A DNA stretch of 42,157 nt, from NCBI RefSeq assembly GCF_938015785.1, contig NZ_CALLWC010000023.1, forward strand, positions 1 through 42,157, written 5' to 3'. The notes under the pieces are model-generated. The model was not told where the DNA came from. It saw only the letters and a program-made list of their open reading frames with translations, and did no database searches. Origin of the DNA: an uncultured Campylobacter sp. (GTDB lineage: Bacteria; Campylobacterota; Campylobacteria; Campylobacterales; Campylobacteraceae). A program made the translations under genes and the position numbers. Shown in pieces: positions 16,396 to 25,339 of this stretch. Each line of letters opens with the position of its first letter. Position 1 is the stretch's first letter.

Positions 16396-17202
16396 CTAAA
16401 ATAAGCTATAAAGATCATCCAACAAGAAATATTTTTTCTCCGCAGTGCCCTTATAATACGGCTCGATCACCTCATCATAGGTCTTTTTCATAAAGCCGTC
16501 TTTGCTAAGCTTGATTAACTCGCCGTTCAAGAACTCGAGCAGATCCTTATTGCCCTTAGAAACCGCAATACCCAAGAAATCTGAAACGCCTAAATTCTTA
16601 ATATTTACTTCAGTATCGCTATCTACGACCGCGTAAGCAAGAACTAATAAATTATCGTGTGCAAAGCCCGCACCCTTGCCCTCTTTTAGAATTTTATAGC
16701 ATTCGTGTGCGGTAGCACAATTTATGATTTCAAAACCTTCTTTTTTAAAATATGCCTCGCCCGTAGTTCCGCTTTCTGCAATGATCGGTTTACCGTGTAA
16801 ATCAGACATAGTTTTGATCTTATCGCCCTTGCGGGTTAGCACGCCGATATTTACTGCGAAATACGGCGTCGTAAAATCAACCACCTGCTTACGCTCATTT
16901 GTGATCGTAAAAGTCGCAAGTACCATATCTACTTTATTCTCTTCCAACGCTTTTAAACGCTCACTAGCCTTTACGGGCACAAATTCCACCTTGCCCGCCT
17001 TGCCGCCAAATATATCTTTTGATAGCGCCTCGGCTAGGGTCACCTCAAATCCTTGAAATTTGCCGTCTTCAAATTTACTAAAAGGTGGTTGCGCCTCAAA
17101 TACGCCTACGCGCACACTGCCCGATTGCCTAATCTCAGATAGGGTATTTGCCACTACACTACTTGTAAATAGCAATAAAATTCCCAAAATTATCTTTTTC
17201 AT
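16396..17202 (-). CDS. Periplasmic amino-acid-binding protein (copy 3)
   Basis: A third 268-residue family-3 binding protein, more diverged from copies 1 and 2 than they are from each other. The signal peptide is MKKIILGILLLFTSSVVAN. Core motifs are VRVGVFEAQPPFSKFEDGKFQGFEVTLAE, VDMVLATFTITNERKQVVDFTTPYFAVN and the shared tail KKYFLLDDLYSLF. A 439-bp spacer separates it from copy 2, so it is probably expressed separately. AAAGGAACGAT precedes the ATG. The ligand is unknown; amino acids such as cysteine, aspartate or glutamate are usual for close relatives. No transporter subunits are encoded nearby. Confidence 0.93.
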   Translation of the reverse strand: MKKIILGILLLFTSSVVANTLSEIRQSGSVRVGVFEAQPPFSKFEDGKFQGFEVTLAEALSKDIFGGKAGKVEFVPVKASERLKALEENKVDMVLATFTITNERKQVVDFTTPYFAVNIGVLTRKGDKIKTMSDLHGKPIIAESGTTGEAYFKKEGFEIINCATAHECYKILKEGKGAGFAHDNLLVLAYAVVDSDTEVNIKNLGVSDFLGIAVSKGNKDLLEFLNGELIKLSKDGFMKKTYDEVIEPYYKGTAEKKYFLLDDLYSLF

Positions 17203-17373
17203 ATCGTTCCTTTAATTACAATGATTAGCCTAGCCACGCATCTGCGTCGCTTCGGCAAGCCCTCTTAAGCCGGTCGTATATTATTCGCTCACTTCTCCTT
17301 TTGACATTTTTTAAAATTTCTTTACCTTTGAAATTTTGCGGCGCATTTTACGCAAATTTCATTTAAAATACAT

Positions 17374-18069
17374 TTAACCTGCGCCGTGATTTAGATCCCA
17401 ATCGATCTCTCCCAGACCGTGCGCGCGCAGATATTCGTTGCATCTGCTAAAATGCCTGCAGCCAAAAAACGCCCCTCCTGCAAGCGGGCTAGGATGCGCG
17501 GCGGTTAAAATGAGATGCCTCTGCGCATCGATCAGCGCCGATTTGGCTTTGGCGAAATTTCCCCACAGCATAAAGACCAAATTTTGCCGCCTCGCGCTTA
17601 AAATTTTAATCACGGCGTCGGTAAAAATTTGCCAGCCGAAGCCGCTGTGCGAGTTCGCGCGGTTCGCGCCCACGCTAAGGCTCGCATTAAGAAGCAGCAC
17701 GCCCTGCTTCGCCCAGTAGCTCAGATCACCGCTTTCAGGCTCGCTGATACCCAGATCGCTCTTAATCTCTTTGTAGATATTTACGAGGCTGGGTGGAATT
17801 CGCACGCCGCGCGGCACCGAAAAGCTAAGCCCCATCGCCTGATGCGCGCCATGGTAGGGATCCTGCCCCAAAATCACCGCGCGCACCCGCTCAAACGGAG
17901 TGAGATTGAAGGCATTAAAGATCAAATTTCCCGGCGGATAGACGATCTCTCGCGCCTTTGCAGCGAGCAGGTTTTCTTTGATCTTCGCAAAATACTCGCT
18001 TAAAAATTCCTCCCTAAGCGCCTCTTTCCAGCCGCTCTCGATCCTCACGTCGTCTAAGTTTATCTGCAT
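17374..18069 (-). CDS. ung: Uracil-DNA glycosylase, family 1
   Basis: A 231-residue enzyme that excises uracil from DNA. The water-activating motif GQDPYHGAHQAMGLSFSV carries the catalytic Asp70, and the DNA-binding His loop is HPSPLAGGAFFGC. PPSLVNIYKE and LLLNASLSV (the usual LLLN..LTV) also match family 1. Length is typical. The downstream side is a spacer towards the binding proteins, and the upstream neighbour is a small membrane protein in the same orientation. Confidence 0.97.
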   Translation of the reverse strand: MQINLDDVRIESGWKEALREEFLSEYFAKIKENLLAAKAREIVYPPGNLIFNAFNLTPFERVRAVILGQDPYHGAHQAMGLSFSVPRGVRIPPSLVNIYKEIKSDLGISEPESGDLSYWAKQGVLLLNASLSVGANRANSHSGFGWQIFTDAVIKILSARRQNLVFMLWGNFAKAKSALIDAQRHLILTAAHPSPLAGGAFFGCRHFSRCNEYLRAHGLGEIDWDLNHGAG

Positions 18070-18205
18070 ACCGGTCCTTTAAGCTTTAATGAATTAACGC
18101 CATGATTTTACAATAAATTTTAAAAATAGTCTCGCTCGCACGCGCCGCTGCAATCAAAGGCGGATCGCACGCGCCGCAACCGATCCCGCCAATCTATAGG
18201 CGCAG

Positions 18206-18424
18206 CTACACAATCACGATCAAAAGCGCCATAAATAGCAGCATGGCGATCGTTTTTTTATCATCGTTAAGCAAGCTCTGCGGATAAAAAGCAAACAAAA
18301 TCGCGTAGGCAAAAAGCGCGATTGCGAACTCCCACGGGTTATTATCTCTAAATTTCAACCTATAAATGATCGCTGCTACAAAAGATATATGCGAAAGCAG
18401 CGATAAAATTTGAGCCGGTTTCAT
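18206..18424 (-). CDS. Small hypothetical membrane protein
   Basis: A 72-residue hydrophobic protein with about three membrane segments (roughly 5-21, 32-46 and 57-72), separated by RLKFRDNNPWE and LLNDDKKT loops. I do not recognise it. ATG at 18424 follows AAAGGCAG, a reasonable ribosome site. It lies 136 bp upstream of ung on the same strand and could be co-transcribed with it. Confidence 0.6.
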   Translation of the reverse strand: MKPAQILSLLSHISFVAAIIYRLKFRDNNPWEFAIALFAYAILFAFYPQSLLNDDKKTIAMLLFMALLIVIV

Positions 18425-18604
18425 TCTGCCTTTGTGATCTCCTATTTTATGTAAAACCCATTATATCGTTATTTTATCTACTTCGATAAACGTCCGTAAG
18501 ACTAAAGTCCAATCTTTCAAATCTTTAAATTTTATCCTAAAGGCTTTTAAATTTAGTTCGCAACGTTATATTAAATCGGTCGTAAGTAAATTTAGCGCGC
18601 ACTA

Positions 18605-19216
18605 TTAATACCCCATTTTATTTATTTGAATTATATTAAGTTCCGGATAAAAAATAACCTCGTGATCATAATCGCTCGGTTGTCCCGATTCGTGCTCTTT
18701 TTTGTGCCATATTCGCCTTTTATCATTCACTATTGCCGTTATATTTAAATTTTTGATTGAACCATATATCAAATACTCCCGACTGCCGGCATAATAATAA
18801 GACGGCATCGCCCACGATAGTTTAAATTCATGCAAATTTGTAGTTTCAGCTATGCAGTCAGACTCGGAAACAAACTCGTAGCCCTCTTGCAACATTTTTT
18901 GTTGCGTCAAAGTAAAGGGCTTATCCGCCTTTATAAAATGCGCGTAACAGATACAAGTCTGTATTTTTTCACTACACGATAAAGGAGGACTTTTTTTGCG
19001 ATAAATGAGCAAAGTTTCTCCCTTCATATTTGTTAAGGCTTCAAATTTAGCCAAATTTTTATTTTCTATATATGAAAAATCCGTATTAAGGGGTGAAAAT
19101 AGAAAGGCTATAAATAAAACAAACAATATCAATGCCGCAAACGATAATATCAATGATGCGAGTATGGCGATCTTGATGACTTTCCACAATGTTTTTAATA
19201 TTTTTATTGCTTGCAT
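18605..19216 (-). CDS. Hypothetical membrane-anchored protein
   Basis: A 203-residue protein with one strong hydrophobic stretch at about 16-40 and the remainder predicted outside the cytoplasm. Four cysteines (SCSEKIQTCICY and a later SDCIAE) lie in the outer domain and could form disulfides. I do not recognise the family. The ribosome site AGGAGG sits 9 nt before the ATG at 19216. It is more AT-rich than its neighbours thyX and ung. It resembles the unknown gene at 25478 in layout (N-terminal anchor, Cys-containing domain, low GC) but not visibly in sequence. Confidence 0.7.
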   Translation of the reverse strand: MQAIKILKTLWKVIKIAILASLILSFAALILFVLFIAFLFSPLNTDFSYIENKNLAKFEALTNMKGETLLIYRKKSPPLSCSEKIQTCICYAHFIKADKPFTLTQQKMLQEGYEFVSESDCIAETTNLHEFKLSWAMPSYYYAGSREYLIYGSIKNLNITAIVNDKRRIWHKKEHESGQPSDYDHEVIFYPELNIIQINKMGY

Positions 19217-19296
19217 TACATCCGCCCTCCTCTCTATTTTATAAATTTACTGCGGTATTTATAAACCGCACCGCCGATCTTAGCGGCTTTAAAATT

Positions 19297-19893
19297 TCAT
19301 CGCACAGGCTTGCTTCTAAGGCCGTAATACGGATAATCCATCGCCGCAGCGGCAGCCTCTCGCGCAGAGGCGCCTGCGAATTTTTCGATCACGCAAAGTC
19401 CAAGCTCGATAGAGCTGCTCACGCCGCCAGCAGTGATGATCTCGCCTCCTTCTGGCAGGCTTTCGCGCACGAGCCGCTCGTGCACCACGTCCGCGCAGTA
19501 AGGCGCCAGCAGATCGTAGCAAAACGGATGCGTAGTCGCGCGTCTACCTCGCAAAAACCCCGCCGCGCCCAGAAGTAGCGAACCGGTGCAAACGCTAAAC
19601 TTATACTTCGCATCGCGCGCGGTCGCGAGCCACGAGATGAAGCTCGCATCGTCTTTAAGGCGGCGCGTCGCCATACCGCCGGGCACAAAAACCGCATCAA
19701 AGCCGCCTAGATCCGTCGTGATCTCGCCCGCATCGATCGTAAGGCCGCCGCTGTCCGAAACCTGCCGCTCGCGCGAGCAAAACCTCATCTCAAACTGCGG
19801 GCGGACGGCTTTGAGCCTTAACATACAATCGTAAAATCCCACAAAATCGAGGTGCGTCTGTCCGTTAAACATCACAAGCGCTAGATTTTTCAT
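19297..19893 (-). CDS. DJ-1/PfpI family protein, isonitrile-hydratase-like
   Basis: A 198-residue class I glutamine amidotransferase-like protein. The nucleophile elbow SVCTGSLLLGAAG contains Cys102, and Asp16 in THLDFVGFYD matches the catalytic Asp of isonitrile hydratase (InhA). PGGMATRRL and TAGGVSSSIELGL are the usual neighbouring motifs. I preferred ATG at 19893, 9 codons inside the longest frame, because AAAGGA lies 6 nt upstream. The substrate is uncertain: InhA activity, a chaperone/deglycase role or neither are possible. Confidence 0.85.
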   Translation of the reverse strand: MKNLALVMFNGQTHLDFVGFYDCMLRLKAVRPQFEMRFCSRERQVSDSGGLTIDAGEITTDLGGFDAVFVPGGMATRRLKDDASFISWLATARDAKYKFSVCTGSLLLGAAGFLRGRRATTHPFCYDLLAPYCADVVHERLVRESLPEGGEIITAGGVSSSIELGLCVIEKFAGASAREAAAAAMDYPYYGLRSKPVR

Positions 19894-20115
19894 GATCCAT
19901 CCTTTAAAGTTATAGCTCACCGTAGCAGTTTTCGGCTCGTCGCCGTTAAAATTTTCAGCGCTGCAGCCGCAACGAGCGTCTGTTTAAAACGCCCGTTTAA
20001 ATTTAGCGACCGAATGCCCGCTCGGCTAAAATTTTAAAATTTCATTCTGTCGGGCAGCAGAAATTTTACCGCCCGCGAATGAAATTTCAGAAGCGGTTTA
20101 AATTTTGCGCGCCTT

Positions 20116-20862
20116 TTATTCCGCTTTACTCAGACCTGCAAAAGCCCGCACGCCCGCATAATGCAGCCTTTTTGAAACATTCTCAAATTCTAAATTCCAA
20201 ATCCCCTCGTCGTATTTCCATTCAAACGGCGTTTTGTAATTCGTCCAAATTTCATACGCGCGTTCGTTTAGCCGCTCAATCAACGCAGAAATCCCTAAAT
20301 CGCCGCCCGCTATCTCCATCATCAAATGCCAGTTATCCAAATCGGCGGAGTTTTCGGTGTGGATAGATTTTTCGCGCGGCAGATAATACACAAAATCGCC
20401 CGTATCAAAGGGAAATAAAGTATGACACAGCGCAATGCCGTAAATTTTTTGGGCAAATACGGTCGGAAGCTGCTCGTCCGAATAGCCGAAAGTTGAAACG
20501 TATAAAAAGCTGCGCAAAATGCCCGATAAATTTCTGCAAACTGGCGCAAAGGCGTATCTGCATGCCTGCTGCGTTAAGGCGCCGTTTCGAATAAAACTTA
20601 TGGCGCTATCTATCTCTTTTCTTCTTGCTTGCACGTATTTTATCTTTTTAAATCGCCAGGCCTGCAAAAGCTGCAAAGAATTGTCGATAGCTCGCAAATG
20701 CTTGTCTCTTTTTTCATCCGCCGTGCCGTTTAGCTCTGCAATCCTTGCAGCAGCCTGCCTCCAAAATGGGATCAGGGTTTTTACCCATCCTAGGTAGCTA
20801 AGATAAAGCGTGTTCGGCTCCTCTTTTTCAAAAGCCGCTCTCATCTGCGTAAGTTTTATCAT
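20116..20862 (-). CDS. Hypothetical protein
   Basis: A 248-residue soluble, largely helical, Arg/Ala-rich protein that I do not recognise. There is no signal peptide. Conspicuous segments are LLQAWRFKKIKYVQARRKEID, QQACRYAFAPVCRNLSG and DNWHLMMEIAGGDLGISALIERLNERAYEIW. AGAGGG precedes the ATG at 20862. It lies 33 bp downstream of thyX on the same strand, so it may share its message, but no folate or nucleotide motif links them. Confidence 0.7.
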   Translation of the reverse strand: MIKLTQMRAAFEKEEPNTLYLSYLGWVKTLIPFWRQAAARIAELNGTADEKRDKHLRAIDNSLQLLQAWRFKKIKYVQARRKEIDSAISFIRNGALTQQACRYAFAPVCRNLSGILRSFLYVSTFGYSDEQLPTVFAQKIYGIALCHTLFPFDTGDFVYYLPREKSIHTENSADLDNWHLMMEIAGGDLGISALIERLNERAYEIWTNYKTPFEWKYDEGIWNLEFENVSKRLHYAGVRAFAGLSKAE

Positions 20863-20895
20863 CGCAGCCCTCTTATATCAGAATTTTACTCCGCT

Positions 20896-21534
20896 CTACT
20901 CCTCGCCAGGCGTCTTCTCCCCGCTCGCCATGCAGCTTTGGAATATAAATTTATGCTCCTGCGGCAGCGCTTCGTAAATTTTACCCGCAAGCTCGCGGAT
21001 CTCCCAAAGCGCGGCCTTGCTAGAGCGCAGAGCGAGGAAGTTTTGCAAGCTGCGAGCGTTTATGCTCCAGCTAAGCTCGCTCTTGTAGCACTCGGGCAGG
21101 CAGTATTTGGCGATATCAAGGCTAATAGGGGTTTGTAAGATTACGCGCAGATTTTCAAGAGCCGCGATACTTGCGTTATCGACCGCTTCGTTGCCGGTAA
21201 GCACGATGTATCGCGCGGCGTTTTCGAAATCCCCTTGCGCAAAGCTGCTCTCGCCGCGCAATTCTTTAAGAGTGTAGCGCGTGGATTTTACGCTAAGGCT
21301 TGCGAGGCGGTGGCGCGCCAGCTCCTGAAGCAGAGCGCGGGAGATACCGCTTATGTAGAAGTTGTAGTAGAGATGCTCAAGCGTGCTTGAGTGCTTGAGC
21401 TGGTTGCCGACGCGGTCTATTAGCGCTAGGTCTTTGGCGCCGCCGCAATCGCCGCGCTCAAAGCTCTGCCAGCATGTGCGAATTGCATTTGAACAGACCC
21501 AAAGCGGAGTGAAATTTAGAAGTTTGACTTGCAT
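20896..21534 (-). CDS. thyX: Flavin-dependent thymidylate synthase
   Basis: A 212-residue FAD-dependent enzyme that makes dTMP from dUMP using methylene-THF and NADPH. The ThyX motif RHRx7S is present as RHRLASLSVKS, Arg74-His75-Arg76 with Ser84, followed by TRYT. The N-terminal SSTLEHLYYNFYISGISRALLQEL segment is the family's FAD/dUMP site, and RSLQNFLALR near the C-terminus matches RELRHFL..R. Length is normal. ThyX replaces ThyA in Campylobacter. Confidence 0.96.
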   Translation of the reverse strand: MQVKLLNFTPLWVCSNAIRTCWQSFERGDCGGAKDLALIDRVGNQLKHSSTLEHLYYNFYISGISRALLQELARHRLASLSVKSTRYTLKELRGESSFAQGDFENAARYIVLTGNEAVDNASIAALENLRVILQTPISLDIAKYCLPECYKSELSWSINARSLQNFLALRSSKAALWEIRELAGKIYEALPQEHKFIFQSCMASGEKTPGEE

Positions 21535-21723
21535 GTTTTGCCTTTGGTTTTGAAATTTTTGGATGATTTTAGCGTTTCGGGACTTAAAATTTAGCAGGAC
21601 TTAGCATTTGTATTTTAAAATTTACATTCATCAAATTTACCTTGCACCGAGATACAAGGTAAATAAAATGAACTTGAGTATAAGGCATAAGAGGTATTTT
21701 AATATTGAGTTAATACTAAAATA

Positions 21724-21968
21724 CTATTTTGTTCCCGAGAAAAACTTTTTATCCTCATTGAACTTATAAAAATCTTTAGCATTTTTACAATTTTTGTAGG
21801 CGTTGCTATTTTCGTTTAATTTATCAAAATCGCATTGTTTGAAAACTTTTTCCGCTTCATCGAGGTGCTTTTCATAATATTCCATAGATTTAACCTCGGT
21901 ATTATCGCAACCTACTAATAAAACAGCGAGTGCAAGCCCCCCCAGAGGAACATTTTAGGATTTTTCAT
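21724..21968 (-). pseudogene. EexN-like lipoprotein, out of frame at a 7-G tract
   Basis: ATG at 21968, with AAGGAG 6 nt upstream, opens MKNPKMFLWGG and then meets a run of seven G. As written, the frame ends after 17 codons (TAG). Adding one G (or removing two) restores an 81-residue lipoprotein: the signal peptide ends in LALAVLLVGC with a perfect lipobox, followed by a mature part with V.SMEYYEKHLDEAEKVFKQC and a second Cys in NAYKNCKNAKDFYKF. The Y..H..EA..V...C...........C.NA pattern resembles EexN-type lipoproteins (surface or entry exclusion). The intact second half without other defects suggests a switched-off or recently mutated gene. Confidence 0.72.
21937..21943 (-). repeat. Seven-G homopolymer inside the lipoprotein gene
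   Basis: Seven C on the given strand are seven G in the coding direction, located in codons 9-11 of the lipoprotein. G tracts in this position are classical phase-variation sites in Campylobacter, although most active ones are eight bases or longer. Confidence 0.75.
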
Positions 21969-22138
21969 TTCATTCTCCTTATTTGAAATTTTACCCCGTA
22001 TTTTACTACCCGTTTACTTTAAAAATTTTGAATTACTGCAATCCTATCCTGCGCGGCAAATAAATTTAACGAAACCAAAATACCGCCTTTAAGCTGGAAT
22101 TTGCTAATATTGCGGCTAAAATTTTACAAAGGGCGGAA

Positions 22139-23488
22139 ATGAACGATAAATTTACGCGCATCGGCTTCATCCTCGCAGTCGCAGGCAGTGCCGTGGGGCT
22201 CGGCAACGCGTGGAAATTCCCCACTTTAGTAGGCACCAACGGCGGCAGCGCATTTATCTTGCTATATCTTTTGCTGACGCTTTTGGTTAGCTTCGTGATT
22301 TTTTTAGCCGAGATCGTCATCGGCAGGCTAAGCGAAAGTGATCCGGTGCGCGCATTTGAAAAGCTCGCACCCTCATACAAAGGCGCATGGAAATACGCGG
22401 GATTTTTTATGATTAGTGCGCTTTTGATCTATGCTTTTTACAGCGTCGTAATGGGTTGGATCCTAAAATACGTGGTCTCAAGCGCTTTTTATCTGCCAAA
22501 AAGTATAGATGAAAGCGGCGCAGCGTTTAACGCACTTTTAGGTAGCGACTTTTTAAGCGTGGCGGTGTGCTTTACCATAGCGTCGGCGTTTTGCTTTTTC
22601 ATCGTATCTAAAGGTGTCAAAAGCGGCATCGAGCGGCTGAATGTCTGGATGATGCCCGCGCTATTTATTTTGCTGGTTTTGATGCTAATTTACGCCGCGA
22701 GTTTCGATGGATTCGGACGTAGCGCAAAATTCTTGCTAGTGCCAGATTTTTCCAAGCTTAATAAGGATAGCGTTCTTTCGGCGCTAGGACTTGCGTTTTT
22801 TACGCTTTCGCTTGGCGTTACTACGATTATGACCTATGCTGCAAGCCTGCCTGCGCGCACTAATATCCTAACCTCAAGCATAAATATCGTCTGCATTAAT
22901 GTCCTAATCGGCGTGATGATGGGACTTATCGTCTTTACTTTCATCTTTGAATTCGGCGGCGATCCCAAAGCGCAAGGCCCAGGGCTAGTGTTTGTCTCGC
23001 TGGTGGTACTTTTTTCAAAGCTCGGTGCGATCGGAAACATCCTAGCCTTTTTATTTTTCACCTCGCTATTATTTGCGGCGATTACTTCTGCAATTTCGAT
23101 GCTGGAGCCTACGATTTATTATCTCGTAAACTCCCGCAAGCTAAGCCGCAAGCGCGCTTCGCTTTTAGTTTTTACCGTGACGTATGTTTTAGGGATATGC
23201 TGCATTTTGGGTTATTATGGGGACACGAGCGAGTATTTTAGCCTAGGTGGCAAGAGCTTTTTTGACGTGCTTGATTACCTGACCTCGAATATCTTAATGC
23301 CTCTTAGCGGCATAATTGTGGCGATTTTCGTAGGGTTCGTGATAAAAAAACGAGCCGTCGAAATTCTACTGCGCCCATATATGGGACGAATGGGCTTTAA
23401 GCTGTGGTATTTCGTGCTGCTGCGCTTCGTGGCGCCAGTCGCGATCGTAGTGATAGCGCTCAATCAGCTAAAAATTTTAAATTTTTAA
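22139..23488 (+). CDS. Sodium-dependent symporter, NSS family (copy 1)
   Basis: A 449-residue membrane protein of the neurotransmitter:sodium symporter (SNF/LeuT) family. Helix 1 carries the hallmark AGSAVGLGNAWKFP, which forms Na+ and substrate sites, followed by NGGSAFILLYLLL. About 11-12 hydrophobic segments follow, with SKGVKSGIERLNVWMMP in the middle. Bacterial members import amino acids with Na+; the substrate is unknown. The ATG is preceded by AAAGGGCGGAA. A paralog of nearly the same length follows after 507 bp, and the first 10 codons are almost identical. Confidence 0.93.
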   Translation: MNDKFTRIGFILAVAGSAVGLGNAWKFPTLVGTNGGSAFILLYLLLTLLVSFVIFLAEIVIGRLSESDPVRAFEKLAPSYKGAWKYAGFFMISALLIYAFYSVVMGWILKYVVSSAFYLPKSIDESGAAFNALLGSDFLSVAVCFTIASAFCFFIVSKGVKSGIERLNVWMMPALFILLVLMLIYAASFDGFGRSAKFLLVPDFSKLNKDSVLSALGLAFFTLSLGVTTIMTYAASLPARTNILTSSINIVCINVLIGVMMGLIVFTFIFEFGGDPKAQGPGLVFVSLVVLFSKLGAIGNILAFLFFTSLLFAAITSAISMLEPTIYYLVNSRKLSRKRASLLVFTVTYVLGICCILGYYGDTSEYFSLGGKSFFDVLDYLTSNILMPLSGIIVAIFVGFVIKKRAVEILLRPYMGRMGFKLWYFVLLRFVAPVAIVVIALNQLKILNF

Positions 23489-23512
23489 ATTTTGCAAAGC
23501 AGATGGATAACA

Positions 23513-23610
23513 TGGATTTAAAATTTGGCGCTAAAGCAGTCCAAAAGCGACGGACAAAATTTCATAGCGAGATTACGACGATCCGTTAGTCTTGCGGCGA
23601 TAGTTTAAAA
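23513..23610. repeat. Degenerate direct repeat, copy A
   Basis: The stretch runs from TTAAAATTTGGCGCTAAAG through GTCCAAAA, AAATTTCATAGCGA and CTTGCGGCGATAGTTT. It matches copy B at 23872-23947 with the core exactly 360 bp apart (23521 against 23881), plus about 21 extra bases before the final block. The whole 23489-23995 interval is otherwise non-coding. Confidence 0.6.
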
Positions 23611-23871
23611 TTTTATGTTTAGATAGAGGAAGGTCAAAGTATATAGCGACAATCAACTTTCGGCGTGACCGCGCTAACCCGCGCGGCAACCTGCGCAAGA
23701 CCGCGGCAAAGACGCCGTAGCGCAGCCGTGTCTAATCACGCTGTGGAATTTTAAAATTCTAAACCTAGACGGTCGGTGCGTAGCCGCCGCGATAGTTTAT
23801 GACGTGGTCTATGCAATCTGCCGCAGAAGCGGCGCGTAAAATTTTGTGGTGACCCGCGCGAAATTGCGCTT

Positions 23872-23947
23872 GGAATTTTAAAATTTAGCACTAAAGCGGT
23901 CCAAAAATAGCGCGCCAAATTTCATAGCGAACTTGCGGCGATAGTTT
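23872..23947. repeat. Degenerate direct repeat, copy B
   Basis: The partner of copy A: TTAAAATTTAGCACTAAAG, GTCCAAAA, AAATTTCATAGCGA, CTTGCGGCGATAGTTT in the same order and orientation. It lies about 50 bp before the second NSS gene, whereas copy A lies about 30 bp after the first. The two repeats bracket the spacer between paralogs. Confidence 0.6.
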
Positions 23948-23995
23948 GGAATTTTAAAATTCCGCGGCTTTAAAATTTAAAAAATCGGAGCGAAA

Positions 23996-25339
23996 ATGAA
24001 CGATAAATTTAGCAAAATCGGCTTCATACTTGCCGTCGCAGGCGGCGCGGTGGGGCTTGGCAACGCATGGAAATTCCCTACTCTCGTGGGTCAAAACGGC
24101 GGCAGCGCCTTCGTGCTTTTATACCTCGCACTCACGCTGGGCGTGGGCTTTAGCATATTCCTAGCCGAGATGGCGCTGGGCAGGCTAAGCGGGAGGGATC
24201 TGCCGAGCGCGTACGAGACGCTGGCGCCGCGCGGCGGACGAAAATGGCGCGCGGGAGGCGTTTTCATCGCGGGCGGCATGCTGGTACTGTCGTTTTACCT
24301 CGTGATCCTCGGCTGGGTGATCCGCTATATCTTTTTGGGCTTTTCTCCGCTGCCCGCAACCGCCGAGGAAGCGGGCGCCGTCTTTGACGATCTCATCTCG
24401 CATTCGCTAACCACGAGCCTAGGCTTTTACGCGCTTGCGCTCGTGCTGACGCTATCCGTCGTCGCGCGCGGCATCAAAAGCGGTATCGAGCGGCTAAACG
24501 TCGTGATGATGCCGCTGCTTTTCGTGCTGCTGCTCGCGATGCTTGCGTATGCGTGCACGATGCAGGGCTTCGGCGCGGCGGCGAAATTTCTTTTCTACCC
24601 AGACTTCGGTAAAATCACCGTTAACTCCGTCCTCGCCGCGCTCGGACTCGCGCTCTTTACCCTATGCGTAGGCGTCGGCTGTATCGCGGCATACGCGGCG
24701 TCGCTTAGCGAGGGGGTGCGGCTCGTGCGAAGCTCGGTAAACATCGTATTTATCAACATCGCGATCGGGCTGATGATGGGGCTCATCGTATTTACTTTCA
24801 TCTTCGAATTCCGCGCCGATCCCGCGCAGGGTGCGGGGCTTGTATTCGTATCGCTCACTACGATGTTTGCAAAAATGGGGCTAGCGGGACAGGTGCTTGA
24901 AGTTGCGTTTTTCGTCTCGCTCTTTTTCGCAGGGATCACGAGCGCGGTTTCGATGATCGAGCCCTTCGTCTTCTATCTCATCGGCAGGTTTAAAATTTCG
25001 CGCCTGCGCGCAGTCTGCATCTCGGGGTGCGTCATAGCGGTACTAGGCGCATGCTCGCTGCTATCGATGCACGCGGATTATGCGAGCAAGCTTAAGTTTT
25101 TCGGCGCGAGCTTTTTTGACTGTTTGGACTTCGTAAGCTCAAATGTCATGCTGCCCCTCGGCGCGCTGACCTCGGCGATATTTGTGGGCTTTGTGATGGA
25201 TGCGCAGCGCCTGCGCGGGCTTTTCGGCGCCGATATGGGCGAACTGGGATTTAAAATTTGGTACTTTTCGCTGCGCTTCGTAGCGCCCGTCGCGATCGTG
25301 ATCATAATGACAAATCTGCTATTTTTCGGCGGGAAGTAG
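23996..25339 (+). CDS. Sodium-dependent symporter, NSS family (copy 2)
   Basis: A 447-residue NSS-family membrane protein, paralogous to the upstream gene along its whole length. Helix 1 reads AGGAVGLGNAWKFP, with Gly where copy 1 has Ser, then NGGSAFVLLYLAL. RGIKSGIERLNVVMMPLLF is shared with copy 1. Codon use is more GC-rich than in copy 1. Strong conservation of helix 1, with differences in helices 3 and 8, would allow a different substrate. GGAGCGAAA precedes the ATG. The tandem arrangement with repeat-bracketed spacing points to an old duplication. Confidence 0.93.
   Translation: MNDKFSKIGFILAVAGGAVGLGNAWKFPTLVGQNGGSAFVLLYLALTLGVGFSIFLAEMALGRLSGRDLPSAYETLAPRGGRKWRAGGVFIAGGMLVLSFYLVILGWVIRYIFLGFSPLPATAEEAGAVFDDLISHSLTTSLGFYALALVLTLSVVARGIKSGIERLNVVMMPLLFVLLLAMLAYACTMQGFGAAAKFLFYPDFGKITVNSVLAALGLALFTLCVGVGCIAAYAASLSEGVRLVRSSVNIVFINIAIGLMMGLIVFTFIFEFRADPAQGAGLVFVSLTTMFAKMGLAGQVLEVAFFVSLFFAGITSAVSMIEPFVFYLIGRFKISRLRAVCISGCVIAVLGACSLLSMHADYASKLKFFGASFFDCLDFVSSNVMLPLGALTSAIFVGFVMDAQRLRGLFGADMGELGFKIWYFSLRFVAPVAIVIIMTNLLFFGGK

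Noticed and set aside
23489..23995. Remnant of an insertion sequence between the NSS genes
   Set aside because: No transposase fragment or terminal inverted repeats seen; only degenerate direct repeats.
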